Assembly: GCF_000247695.1 (NCBI RefSeq)
Contig: NW_004624842.1
Coordinates: forward strand, 3,053,683 to 3,117,682
DNA from: Heterocephalus glaber
Taxonomy: Eukaryota > Chordata > Mammalia > Rodentia > Bathyergidae
Reading direction: 5' to 3'
Length of the DNA stretch: 64,000 bases
In this document: positions 1 to 8,453 of the stretch, one piece after another
Layout of the letters: each line of letters opens with the position of its first letter
Position numbering within the stretch: position 1 is the first letter of the stretch
Position numbers and translations under genes: made by a program
Notes under the pieces: generated by a model
Told to the model about the DNA's origin: nothing
What the model saw: only the letters and a program-made list of their open reading frames with translations
Database searches by the model: none

Positions 1-44
1 TCCTGGGGCTGCTGTGACTGTTTGAATGACTGATCTCAATTCTA

Positions 45-515
45 AGCCCCTCTTTGTATTCATGCTCTTTACTATATAATCACAGTTTCTCCCATTAAAG
101 GTAGAATGTATTTCATTGGAGTTTGGCTTTGGACTTGTGACTTGCTTTGACCAGTTGGATGCTAGCAGATGTGTCACAAAGAGAGACTTGAAATGTGCTT
201 GCAAAATGAGGTTGCCTTTGATATGTCTGCCACCACCATGGGAAGAACATGCCCTGGCCAGGCCACTGATTCCTGACCACCTTTTGATCCCAGGATGTAG
301 GGCAGTGATGGTGAAATTTTTAGAGCTTTCAATGATAACAATCAACTGGCTGTGGCATGCATACCACAGGTTCACCACCACTGATGTACTGCATTTGGAG
401 TAGAAGGAACTGACCTGCAAAATTGTGAATAAGAACAAATGCTTCTTATTGTGTGCCATTGAAATCATATGCTTATTTGCACAAAGCATTACTGTTAAGC
501 TATTTGACTGACAAA
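45..515 (+). repeat. MLT1-like (MaLR) LTR, interrupted by a hAT MITE
   Basis: The text follows the MLT1 pattern: a TGACTTGCTTTGACCA block, 'gatgctagcagatgtg', a 'gcttgc' segment, 'ccatgggaagaacatgcc', and after the MITE a tail resembling the 'gaataaatgcttattg...agcattactg...gctaactgac' ending. The element at 303-383 splits it, so the MITE is younger than the LTR. Family name is from memory of the consensus. Confidence 0.65.
303..383. mobile_element. hAT-type MITE copy 1 (81 bp), nested in MLT1-like LTR
   Basis: Starts CAGTGATGGTGAA and ends TTCACCACCACTG, forming imperfect terminal inverted repeats of about 16 bp. Flanks ATGTAGGG (295-302) and ATGTACTG (384-391) agree at 6 of 8 bases, fitting an aged 8-bp hAT target duplication. 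It shares its interior (GAGCTTTCAATGATAACA, then GTGGCATGC) with three other copies in the window. Confidence 0.8.
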
Positions 516-639
516 AACTGGTACCAAAAGTAGAGTATGACAGCAACAAAAACTAAAATATGTAGTACTGACTTTAGGACCAAGTAGTCAGTAAGAAGGA
601 AATAAACTTTTACAACGGCTTGAAAAAAAGATGCCTAGA

Positions 640-835
640 AGCCAGGAATGGTCGTGCATGACTGTAATCCTGGCTGCTTGGAAGGCTGAGGCAGAGGGAA
701 TCACAAGTTTATGGCCAGTCTGGGTGATTTAACAAGACCCTATCTCAAAACAAACAATAAAAAAGGACTAAGCTACATCCTCGTAGCTTAGTGAAGTCCT
801 GGATTCAACCCCCATACTAACAACAACAAAGAAAA
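640..835 (+). repeat. B1-dID SINE (B1 fused to ID)
   Basis: A diverged B1 body (ctgtaatcc, ggctgaggcag, cacaagttt, ccctatctcaaaa) is followed by a degraded ID unit ending 'ggattcaacccccatac' and an A/C-rich tail. Confidence 0.75.
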
Positions 836-1282
836 TACCCAAGATTATGTGTGGATCAAAACTTTTGACAAAACTGCCATCTCCAGTAAGTTGAAGAGAG
901 TGGATAGCTTTGAACAAGACAGTTCCCAGGCAAAATGTTGAAGTCAAGAGCTGGATCTTTTTGGCTGCATTTGATAAGGACTTAGATGAAAGAGAGGAAC
1001 TCATAAAAGAAATAGCCAATCTATATGGAGTACTTGGAGGGAGCAGAGACAGCAGAGAACTTGTTGAGTTGGAAAAAACATACATAAACTCCATTTTATC
1101 CAGGCAGTAAATCATTCTCAAATTAGGATACAGCCTGGGGACAAAAGTCAAAGTAAGATCATAGTTATGATACAGCACCAGGGCCAGATCAAATCAAGAA
1201 TGTCGCAAAGACACCTCTTTTTTTAACATTCTAAAGGTACCACCTAGTACTACATCCTCTCAGCTGGTCAAAAGAGTTTACA

Positions 1283-1414
1283 GAGGCAAGTGTAATGGTG
1301 CATGCCTGTTATCCCAGCTACTCAGAAGGCCGAGACAGGGAAGGTTGCAAATTTGAGGCCAGCCCAGGCAATTTAGTGAGACCCTGTCTCAAAACAAAAC
1401 AAAAAAACAAAAAC
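1283..1414 (+). repeat. B1 SINE
   Basis: B1 landmarks: GTGCATGCCTG, tatcccagctactcag, 'tttgaggccagccca', 'agtgagaccctgtctcaaaac', then an A-rich tail that abuts the next SINE. Confidence 0.8.
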
Positions 1415-1712
1415 AGCCAGGTATGGTATGGTGGCACATGCATTTAATTCCAGCACCCTGGGAGGCTGAAGCAGGAGGATTACAAGTTTGAGCACAGCTG
1501 GGCAATTTAACAACTTAGCAGGACCCTGTCTCAATCCCCAATATCACAAAAATAAAAATAAATAAACAACAGATAGATAGGGATGGGGGTGTACTTAGCA
1601 GGACCCTGTCTCAATCCCCAATATCACAAAAATAAAAATAAATAAACAACAGATAGATAGGGATGAAGGTGTATAACATCCCTGGGTTTGATCCCTAGTA
1701 CCAAAAATTAAA
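1415..1712 (+). repeat. B1-dID SINE enlarged by an internal tandem duplication
   Basis: A B1 body (ggtggcacatgc, ccctgggaggctgaag, 'cctgtctcaa') leads into an ID-like end ('ccctgggtttgatccctagta'). The junction region is duplicated in tandem (1513-1592 and 1593-1672). Confidence 0.78.
1513..1672 (+). repeat. 80-bp near-perfect tandem duplication
   Basis: Unit 1 (1513-1592) and unit 2 (1593-1672) both begin ACTTAGCAGGACCCTGTCTC and run through the A-rich linker and two GATA repeats. I count two mismatches in 80 (GGGGGT versus GAAGGT near each end). The similarity is far higher than between separate SINEs, so this is a recent local duplication. Confidence 0.9.
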
Positions 1713-2369
1713 AATAAAACCTCAGAAAGTTTAAGGTTACAGGGTCACAGACTAATGTATCCAAAGTAGGCATAATTAGGTCAAGAGATGCATGACTCAA
1801 AAATAGTTGTATATGTGGCTTTGGAACATGGGTTACAAGGAATCAAATACATAGAAAACTCAAAGTGTTTGAGATAGGCACAGGGGAACACTGGTCAGCT
1901 TAGGCTATAGAGATTGAGATGATTCAAGATGTAAAAAGACATCTAGCTCCCTTCAGGGAGGAAGCAGGTTCAGGAACAGTTCAGTTGCACAAAGATCATA
2001 TTCTCCAATGTAGGAGACATTCCAGGAATATTCCCTGTCCAGATTATTTGTACAGAACAACTTCAGACTTGTCATGGATAAATACATCTTGGAATCACCA
2101 TTCTCCCCTTTTTTGAGCAGGAGAATGAATTACAATTATCCTGTCCCCAAAGTATGCTGTGTATATGGGAGAGTTGGGCTACAGGGTAGATGACAGGGTT
2201 GTTTAGATCATAGGTTGATTAAGAGGAGCCACATCCAGATTTAGGATCATGATATAGACATAGATCATGAGATCTTGATGCCATGACTGGATGAAATTTT
2301 TGGAGGTCTTTTCTAAGTGGGAGGAACATGGATAAATGTGGCCAAAAGAGTGGACGATAACAGACTGTA

Positions 2370-2770
2370 TTTGTCCTGATTCTTCCCTCCTCCTGTATCC
2401 ATACCCTTTGCCATATGAACACGGTTTCTTACATAAAGGTAAGAACTTCATCCTTTGATTTGGAGCCCAGCTATATGACTTGACTTAGCCAATAGGATGT
2501 TAGCAGACATTACACAAGCCAGGGCTGTAAATGTGGTGAATGTGCTTCTGCCATTGGTTAGGCTTGCTCTCTTGCCTTCTGCTATCACCATGAGGAGAAC
2601 GTGACCTGGTTGGACCCCTGATCTCAGGAAGACCCTTTTGTTCCAGGATGAGGATGAGAGAATGTGAAGCAGAGCTGTCCTAGCTGACCAACTTGGGAGA
2701 AAGAAATAAATGTTAATGGTTGTACTGTACTGACTTTGTGGTTGTTCTGCATTACCGAGGCAAGAACAAA
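2370..2770 (+). repeat. MLT1-like (MaLR) LTR, second copy
   Basis: Shares ordered blocks with the copy at 45-515: the 'catatgaacacggtttct...ataaaggtaa' start region, 'tgacttgacttagccaataggatgttagcagac', 'cttgccttctgctatcaccatgaggagaac' read in pieces, and an 'aaataaatgttaatggttgta' tail. Divergence between copies is high, consistent with an old LTR. Confidence 0.6.
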
Positions 2771-3185
2771 CCAGTAGAGGGACCTTTTAAACAGTTCTGC
2801 CATATATAGCCCATCATGTGTCTTCAGTCCATTCATGAATAATTGGGGTTGGAGGAAACTGATGAGTGAGGGTTTATGTGCAAGACTTTCTGGGGATGCG
2901 GTATGTCCTTCCAGGGCCACCTCATTCTTAGAGAACTTCTCAGGTGTGTGAGAATGTGGGGAATGGGAACCTTTACCCAGGATTCCCATGGAACTGCAGC
3001 AGAGTGCCTGAGAGAGCCTGGCAAGGCTCCCCTACATTTGGAGGCCATGGAACCATGGCCTCAACTCTGGCTTAGAGACCGCTGAAGCGGAGAGGCTGGA
3101 AGATCTGGAAGGAAGCCTGTGGCAGATTAGTTCATACTTCCAAAGTTCCACAAGGCAAAGACCCTCATTTTCAAATGGGTTAAGT

Positions 3186-3264
3186 CAGTGATGGCAAAAC
3201 TTTCAGAGCTTTCAGTGATAACAAACAGCCAGCTGTGGCATGTGCCATAGTTTCACCACCACTG
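3186..3264. mobile_element. hAT-type MITE copy 2 (79 bp) with perfect 8-bp target duplication
   Basis: Starts CAGTGATGG and ends CACCACCACTG. It is flanked on both sides by GGTTAAGT (3178-3185 and 3265-3272), a perfect 8-bp target duplication, which is diagnostic of hAT-superfamily insertion. Confidence 0.9.
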
Positions 3265-3421
3265 GGTTAAGTGATCACCACAGGAGAAAGGAGGGGTGGA
3301 ATTTTCTTTAGAGGATTCTGTCTAAGATGCCTGGCTAGCAGGCCAGGCCCCCTAGCAAAGAGGCTGACAAGGAAGCGGGGGACCATCAGATGGACAAGTT
3401 GAGGGACAATAAGAAGCAATG

Positions 3422-3615
3422 GAGCTGGGCATGGTGGCACACATCAGCAATTCCAAGACTCTGGGAGGCTGAGGCAGGAGGATCCCAAGTTTGAGCCCAA
3501 CCTGGGCAACTTAGTGAGACCTTTGTCTCAAAAAATAAAAAAAAGGGGGCTGAGGATGTAGTTCAGTGCAAAGGCCTTAAATTCAATCACAACTAGATTA
3601 GAAAAAAAAAAAAAG
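3422..3615 (+). repeat. B1-dID SINE
   Basis: 'ctgggcatggtggcacaca', 'ctgggaggctgaggcaggagg', 'cctgggcaacttagtgagac', 'gtctcaaaaaataaaaa', then an ID half (gggggctgaggatgtagttcag) and a terminal A-run. Confidence 0.88.
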
Positions 3616-3813
3616 ACCATTTGGGTGAAGGGGCATTGTCTCTGCCAGGAAACAAGTCATCAGGAAGGTTCTTCAGGGTCAGAGAGCTACTTAACAGGAG
3701 TCACCAGTCATTCAGAGTCCCAATACCAGAAAACACCTGCTCTAGCTACCTTCTCTTCTCACCTGGGGCAACCAGAAGCAGTCACTGGTGAGCCGGACAC
3801 AGAGAGACACTGA

Positions 3814-3849
3814 CACACCCAGCTCCACACCCAGCTCCACACCCAGCTC
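3814..3849 (+). repeat. 12-bp x 3 perfect minisatellite
   Basis: The unit CACACCCAGCTC is repeated three times without mismatch. Confidence 0.9.
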
Positions 3850-4713
3850 TCTACTGCAATGCCCCCGCCCCCAGCAGGCCCTAGCTGTAGGTGCAAGGCA
3901 TTCGAGGTGGACAAACTCAAGTACAGACATTAGACCAGGCCAGACTGGACTCTTACTGGTAAATGAGGCTGTTAAGTTCTAAAAGTGACTAGAAAAGCCT
4001 CAGGGATCTGTCCCACATGTCACCCAGGGGCAGAGCAAGCAGACCAGAGAGGATGTGAAAGACACTCATGGATCAATTGCTCCTTGTTCTATCTCCTGCA
4101 AAGACCAGCTCATTTAATCAATAAATTGGTCACCTGTGTGTAGAATATCTCTGGCATTTGGGTTCGTTGATTGACAACAAGTGTTGTTTCTTTCAACAAC
4201 ACTCCAATTGCCCTTGACTACCGTCAGGAAGCGCAAAATCAAATGTAAGAATCAGTAATAACAGCTACAGCTTGTCACACTCCAACCACGAAGTGTTTAG
4301 GCAGGGCCTTGTGCATGTTAGGGGTGTGACAAGTGACCTTCCTGTACAGTCTTTAGCTCACCAAGAGCTCTCTAGGGTCTGGCTTATGCCCTCAATTTAT
4401 ATAGAGATGGGGGAAACTGAGGCTGAGGGAGAACTAGCTATGTAGAGTAAGCTCAATTCTCTCTGCTAAACCAGAAATTGTGCTGTATTTATGGCTCACT
4501 CAGTCACACGGGGCCCCTTCCTCCTCTGATGAGGCATGGGTTACCTTCAAAGGAGTCAGAATAAGAATCAGGAAGGCTGAATTATCCCTGATTGTGAATA
4601 TGAGAGAAACCTGAGGCTGGGGGCAGGTTCTACCCTTTCACTGCAGGCTTCCCTTCAAGTTGCCTGAACTAGGTAAGGCCAACAGGTAGGTGAGCTCCAG
4701 TAAAGCTCGCCCA

Positions 4714-4728
4714 CCAGTAGGTGGCCGC
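4714..4728 (+). promoter_or_regulatory. Candidate CTCF site in intron next to DLGAP4 exon 5
   Basis: CCAGTAGGTGGCCGC matches the CTCF core consensus CCASYAGRKGGCRSY at all positions except one (C for R). It lies about 240 bp past the exon 5 donor. A motif match only; occupancy is inferred. Confidence 0.5.
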
Positions 4729-4969
4729 AGTAAGCAACCAAGGATCCCACCAGCCCCGCCCTCTCCAACACCTCCGACACCCCTCCAGTCTGAGTCTGTC
4801 ATCCCCGATTGGGCTCCGGATTTGTCAACCGCTGGGAAGTTCAGTGTCAAGTGCACATGCTTGTGCTTCCTTCTAGTGGAGGCCACCCACTGTGAATTCC
4901 TTCCCAGCAGCCTTTCCCCGGGCAGGCCCACCAGGCAGAGTTCCTGGGGTCCCCCATCAAGGTACTCAC

Positions 4970-5210
4970 TGGGAAGTGTGCGACTGTTGCTGAGGCTCCC
5001 GGTGCTGGGCGGCGGGGAGAGGGACTGCAGGGAGACGCTGTCCTCCTCCTGTGAGCAGCCTGCCTGAATTGCGCGCAGGTAGCTGTGACTTCGGGAGCGG
5101 AAGTAGCTGGGCAGCGGTAGGTCCAGTGCCTCCGCTGCTGCGGACTCCGCTTCGCTGCAGGCTGACTCACAGGCCGCCTCATACTGGTCGCTCAAATCTG
5201 CCTCCCGTAC
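4970..5210 (-). CDS. DLGAP4: DLGAP4 coding exon 5 (residues 470-549 plus 1 nt), last in window
   Basis: Acceptor GGACAG (AG at 5212-5211) and donor GTGAGT (4969-4964) enclose 241 nt: 80 codons and the first base of a Ser codon. The product starts VREADLSDQYEAACES, carries the family motif RSRSHSYLRAIQAGCSQ at 507-523 (another GK-binding-type repeat) and ends TGSLSNSRTLP. The next coding exon, expected to start SSCLVAYKK, is not found between 1 and 4969, so it lies beyond the left edge. The open frame continues past the donor for 111 codons, but that stretch has no family similarity. About 45% of the protein, including the C-terminal GH1 domain and the SHANK-binding QTRL end, is missing only because of the window edge. 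Confidence 0.95.
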
Positions 5211-5392
5211 CTGTCCAGGCAAAGGCAGGCATCAGGGGCCAGCTTTACTACGCTGAGGGAAGGGCTGCTTTGTGGTCAGCTCAGCTGCAGGGCTGGAGAG
5301 AGCCCGGGCCGCCCCTCAGCGACCCCCCCCCCCCATCTCACGCTGATGAGCCAGCAGGCCAAAGGTGGAGCAGTTAAGAAATATACAGCTCC

Positions 5393-5518
5393 GGGCCGGG
5401 GATCTAGCTCAGTGGCATCGCACCTGCCTGGCAAGTGCAAGGTCCTGAGTTGGATCCCTAGCACCAAAAAACAAAATACAAAAAAATCCCAACAAACAAA
5501 AAAACCCCACAGCCCCTT
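5393..5518 (+). repeat. ID SINE (first of three in tandem)
   Basis: A tRNA-derived unit with an A-box-like TAGCTCAGTGG and B-box-like GAGTTGGATCC, ending in 'gcaccaaaaaacaaaatac' and an A-rich tail that runs up to the next unit. Confidence 0.88.
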
Positions 5519-5619
5519 GGGCCGAGGATTTAGCTCAGTGGCACCGCCCCTGCCTCCCAAGAGCAAGGTCCTGAGTTCGACCCCGGGTACCAAAAAACAA
5601 AATACAAAAACCAAAACAA
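5519..5619 (+). repeat. ID SINE (second of three in tandem)
   Basis: TTTAGCTCAGTGGC (A box) and GAGTTCGACCC (B box). The tail again begins 'accaaaaaacaaaatac', the same as the first unit. Confidence 0.88.
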
Positions 5620-5716
5620 GGGCCAGGGGTTTAGCTCAGTGGTTCCAGCGCCTGCCTCGAAAGAGCAAGGCCCCGAGTTCGATCCCTGGTACCCATACAA
5701 AACAAAATACCCCCAG
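5620..5716 (+). repeat. ID SINE (third of three in tandem)
   Basis: TTTAGCTCAGTGG (A box) and GAGTTCGATCC (B box), then 'acaaaacaaaatac', close to the tails of the first two units. Confidence 0.88.
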
Positions 5717-6639
5717 AACAGCCCCAGCCCGTCTCACCTCTCTGGGCCTCAATTTTCCCATCTCTACACGGAGAAGAAAGTTGGAATAATGCAGGGCATT
5801 AGCTAGATATTCCATCTTGTATGTCCATACTGGTGGACTGACAGATTTTTTTAAGGTCACATTTGAATTCAGCAGGAAAGAAGTCCATAATTAGGAATGT
5901 CTGCCCTGGATATTTACCATGTTATGATCCAATCCCTTCATTTTACAAGCAAAGAAACTGAGGGCCAGTGAGGGAAGATGCATGTCAGGGGCATCCAGTG
6001 AGGAAGGGCCAGAGCCAACACTCCAAAGATGAATTTATAAAAGATTAGCATGGATGTGGAACAGGGACTGGAATGGAGGCATAGGCCAAGATGATACAAG
6101 AGCCTGGGGAGAGAAGGTAAGACTGGGATGGGGGCAGGAGCAGGGAGGAGTGATCTTTGATGTTGGCCGGAGGCAGTATGGAGAATGGCAGTGTGTATAC
6201 CACTTGCCACCTCGCATCCAGTTCTGCCCATCTATGGTTCCTAAGTGCCTCTCTGAGACAACTGCCTAGGACCCTGCAAATCCGAAGCATGGAAGGGCCT
6301 CACCATGCTCACACTCTCCGTGGGCCCTGGAGGGGCTGTCTGACCCATGTCTCAGGCTCTGCTGGTAACAGGACCACATGGTATAAACTGAGGAGTCAGC
6401 TGGCCAAAGAGGGGCATGAGGAGGAGGCCCGAGCTAGGGTAAGAGAAGCCACAACCTGACTGAACACCATATGCAGGAAAAGATGGATCCAGGCCTGATC
6501 TACCCTCAGGCCACCACTGTGCTCTCTAGGTCAGCCTTTCCTCCTCTGCCTGACAGGGAATTGCCCTCGTACCTGTCTGTGTGTGCACCAGGTAAAATGA
6601 TTACATGGACCCTTGAGTACCTTGGAGGGGGGTTACAAA

Positions 6640-6846
6640 TGTCTACATTTATGCTGCCCAATGTGATAGCCATGTGTGGCTATTTAAGTTTAAATTAATT
6701 AGAATTAAAGAAAGCTTGGTAGTTGTACTAGCCAAATCTCACTTCCTCAAAAGCCACATGTGACTAGTGACTAGTGGCTGCCTTGGACAAGCATGGATTA
6801 CAGAACAGTTTCCATCATTGCAGAAAGTTCTGTTGGACAGAGCTGT
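6640..6846. mobile_element. Old hAT-Charlie-type palindromic DNA transposon remnant
   Basis: The right end, read in reverse, starts CAGCTCTGTCCAACAGAAC, and the left part carries GCTGCCCAATGTGATAGCC. 'agccatgtgtggc' near 6680 is mirrored by 'gccacatgtgactag' near 6760, giving the inverted layout of an old mammalian MER-type element. I think of MER3/MER33-like families but cannot fix the name. Confidence 0.6.
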
Positions 6847-6999
6847 TAAGGTATAGAACATGTGGCATACCCAAGATCCACTTAAAGGAGATATTAAAGG
6901 AATTTGTGTTTATCCTCCCATCCTGCCAACTGAAGTATTCCGAGGCCCTTGTGACTGCCAAGGGCAATGAGGTCTTTCTTTGAGGTTGTACCATGACAC

Positions 7000-7200
7000 C
7001 ACAGCCAGGGTTCCAATTCTGTGTCCCTCATGGCCTTGTAATGTGAACACAGTCGAGTCACTGAATCATTCCATGCCTCAGTTTTCCATGTATAAAATGG
7101 GCCAATTGCACCCTCAATTTAATAGTGTTAGGATTAAATGAGATAACTCATATCATGTACTTAGAACAGAATACTGAGTAAGTGCCTGGTCACCTGCACC
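7000..7200 (+). repeat. MIR-like SINE remnant
   Basis: Shows the MIR order: a 'gtcactgaatcattccatgcctcagttttcc' core in pieces, 'tataaaatgggcc', and 'ggattaaatgagataactcat' followed by 'gagtaagtgcctgg'. Confidence 0.65.
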
Positions 7201-7409
7201 TAGGCAGCTATGTGAACCGAGCATGAGAATTTACAAATGTTGGTTAAGATGCTCCCAATCCCTGAGGAGGGTGTCAGCTAGTGACTGGTGCTGGCATGTC
7301 CACCAACGGGGTTTACTGTGTGGGGAACACTGTCCTGAAGGCTCTGTACAACACAGCACTTCCTTACCACACACCTACTGAAGCCAGGGGAGGAAAAGGT
7401 CACCAGGCC

Positions 7410-7496
7410 CACCTTGGAACACACACTTTAGGAGGCTGAGGCAGAAAGAAGCACAAGTTTGAGCCCAGCCTGGGCAACTTACTGAGACTCTGTCTC

Positions 7497-7529
<33 letters not shown>

Positions 7530-7605
7530 AAAAACAACAACAAAAGGGGCTGGGGTTGTATGTCAGAGCAAAGATCCTGGTCTCAATCCCCAGTACTGGG
7601 GGTAG
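7410..7605 (+). repeat. B1-dID SINE with 29-A linker
   Basis: The B1 half ends 'gagactctgtctc' followed by an uninterrupted A-run at 7497-7525, then 'aacaacaacaaaaggggctggggttg' leading to a degraded ID half ending 'ctcaatccccagtactgg'. The long pure A-run is prone to length change. Confidence 0.85.
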
Positions 7606-8402
7606 GGGCAGAAGACAGGAACACGCAGTTCCTATGACATAGGGGAGAGGGACAGATGAGGTATCCACAGCTAGAATCAGATGGCCTAGATGGCCTGGTC
7701 CTAGCTTTCCCCTTGTAGGACACGTGCCCTTAGGCAAGTCCCTTGCCCGCTCCTGCTATGAGGAACTGAGCTCAGAACACCTTTCCTGCCCCATTTTCTG
7801 ATCTCAGAGCTGGATGGAGGAGCTCTTCCAGGATAGGATGATGTTATGGAGGAGCTGCTTCCAGGATTGGATGGGTGTGTGGGGCCTTTTGGGCAGCCAG
7901 AGGGTGCCATGACTGGCATTGCCTCTGCCAGCTTTTACAGAGTTGAACAGTCCTTGCATTCAGTTCAACATCCTGATGTCCTAAAGGTCCTGCTAGGGCT
8001 CTGGAAAGGAGGAAAATCAGGGGTCCTGGGGGCTGGGATCTGGCAGCTAATGCCACCAGTCCCCAACCCCTGACCTGGCCAAACGAAATAGTTCCTTAGG
8101 CTTGACTCAGGTATCAGGGAGGAGAGGAGGGAGGGAGGGAGCCAGAAGATTTTCAGGGAATACTTCCCATTGTCCTGGGGTGACTTCTTGCCGTACCCAT
8201 AGAACCCAGCTCACTTTCCCATTTCTAGAGGAGGAAACTGAGGCACAGAGAAGTGAAGTAATGGGGGTGGGTAAAGAGCAGACTCCATCCTCACTGGAGG
8301 TGGCTTTCCTGGTGGTGGCTCTTGCACCTGGGCTGGGTGCTAGGACCACTCAGGTGCAGGGCCAAGACTCAGGATTGGAGTATGGGAGAATGTCCAACAT
8401 AC

Positions 8403-8453
8403 CTGCTGCTCATGGCCAAACAACTGGGGGATCAGGGAGGCCTGTCCAAAAAT
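8403..8453 (-). CDS. DLGAP4: DLGAP4 in-frame 51-nt micro-exon (residues 453-469)
   Basis: This exon is too short for ORF calling and was found by matching the expected DLGAP4 protein. The minus strand shows a strong pyrimidine tract and CTGCAG acceptor (AG at 8455-8454), then 51 nt encoding IFGQASLIPQLFGHEQQ, then the donor GTATGT (8402-8397). Both borders are in phase 0 and the length is a multiple of three, so inclusion or skipping leaves the downstream frame intact. That is the layout of a neuronal cassette micro-exon. The peptide is hydrophobic and Gln-rich, unlike the Ser/charged sequence on both sides. Confidence 0.93.

Larger units (their letters stand above)
1..4969. other. Intron downstream of DLGAP4 exon 5; repeats only
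   Basis: No exon of DLGAP4 or any other gene is recognisable here on either strand. The stretch holds two MLT1-like LTRs, two copies of a small hAT element, four B1 or B1-dID SINEs (one with an 80-bp tandem duplication) and a 12-bp minisatellite. Between 3620 and 4700 I see no clear repeat apart from the minisatellite. Confidence 0.75.
5211..8402 (-). other. DLGAP4: DLGAP4 intron between micro-exon and exon 5
   Basis: This 3.2-kb intron holds three ID SINEs in tandem, a palindromic hAT-type element near 6.65-6.85 kb, a MIR-like stretch near 7.0-7.2 kb and a B1-dID with a 29-A tract. 5720-6600 shows no clear repeat or exon. Confidence 0.8.

Noticed and set aside
910..1110. Short plus-strand frame with protein-like composition (charged helix)
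   Set aside because: The start is TTG, an in-frame stop lies a few codons upstream, no family is recognised, and it lies between SINEs. A processed pseudogene fragment cannot be excluded, but I could not support it.
5393..5716. tRNA genes (A- and B-box-like sequences)
   Set aside because: They are ID SINEs: no cloverleaf 3' half or acceptor stem, and they end in A-rich tails. The same holds for all other ID copies in the window.
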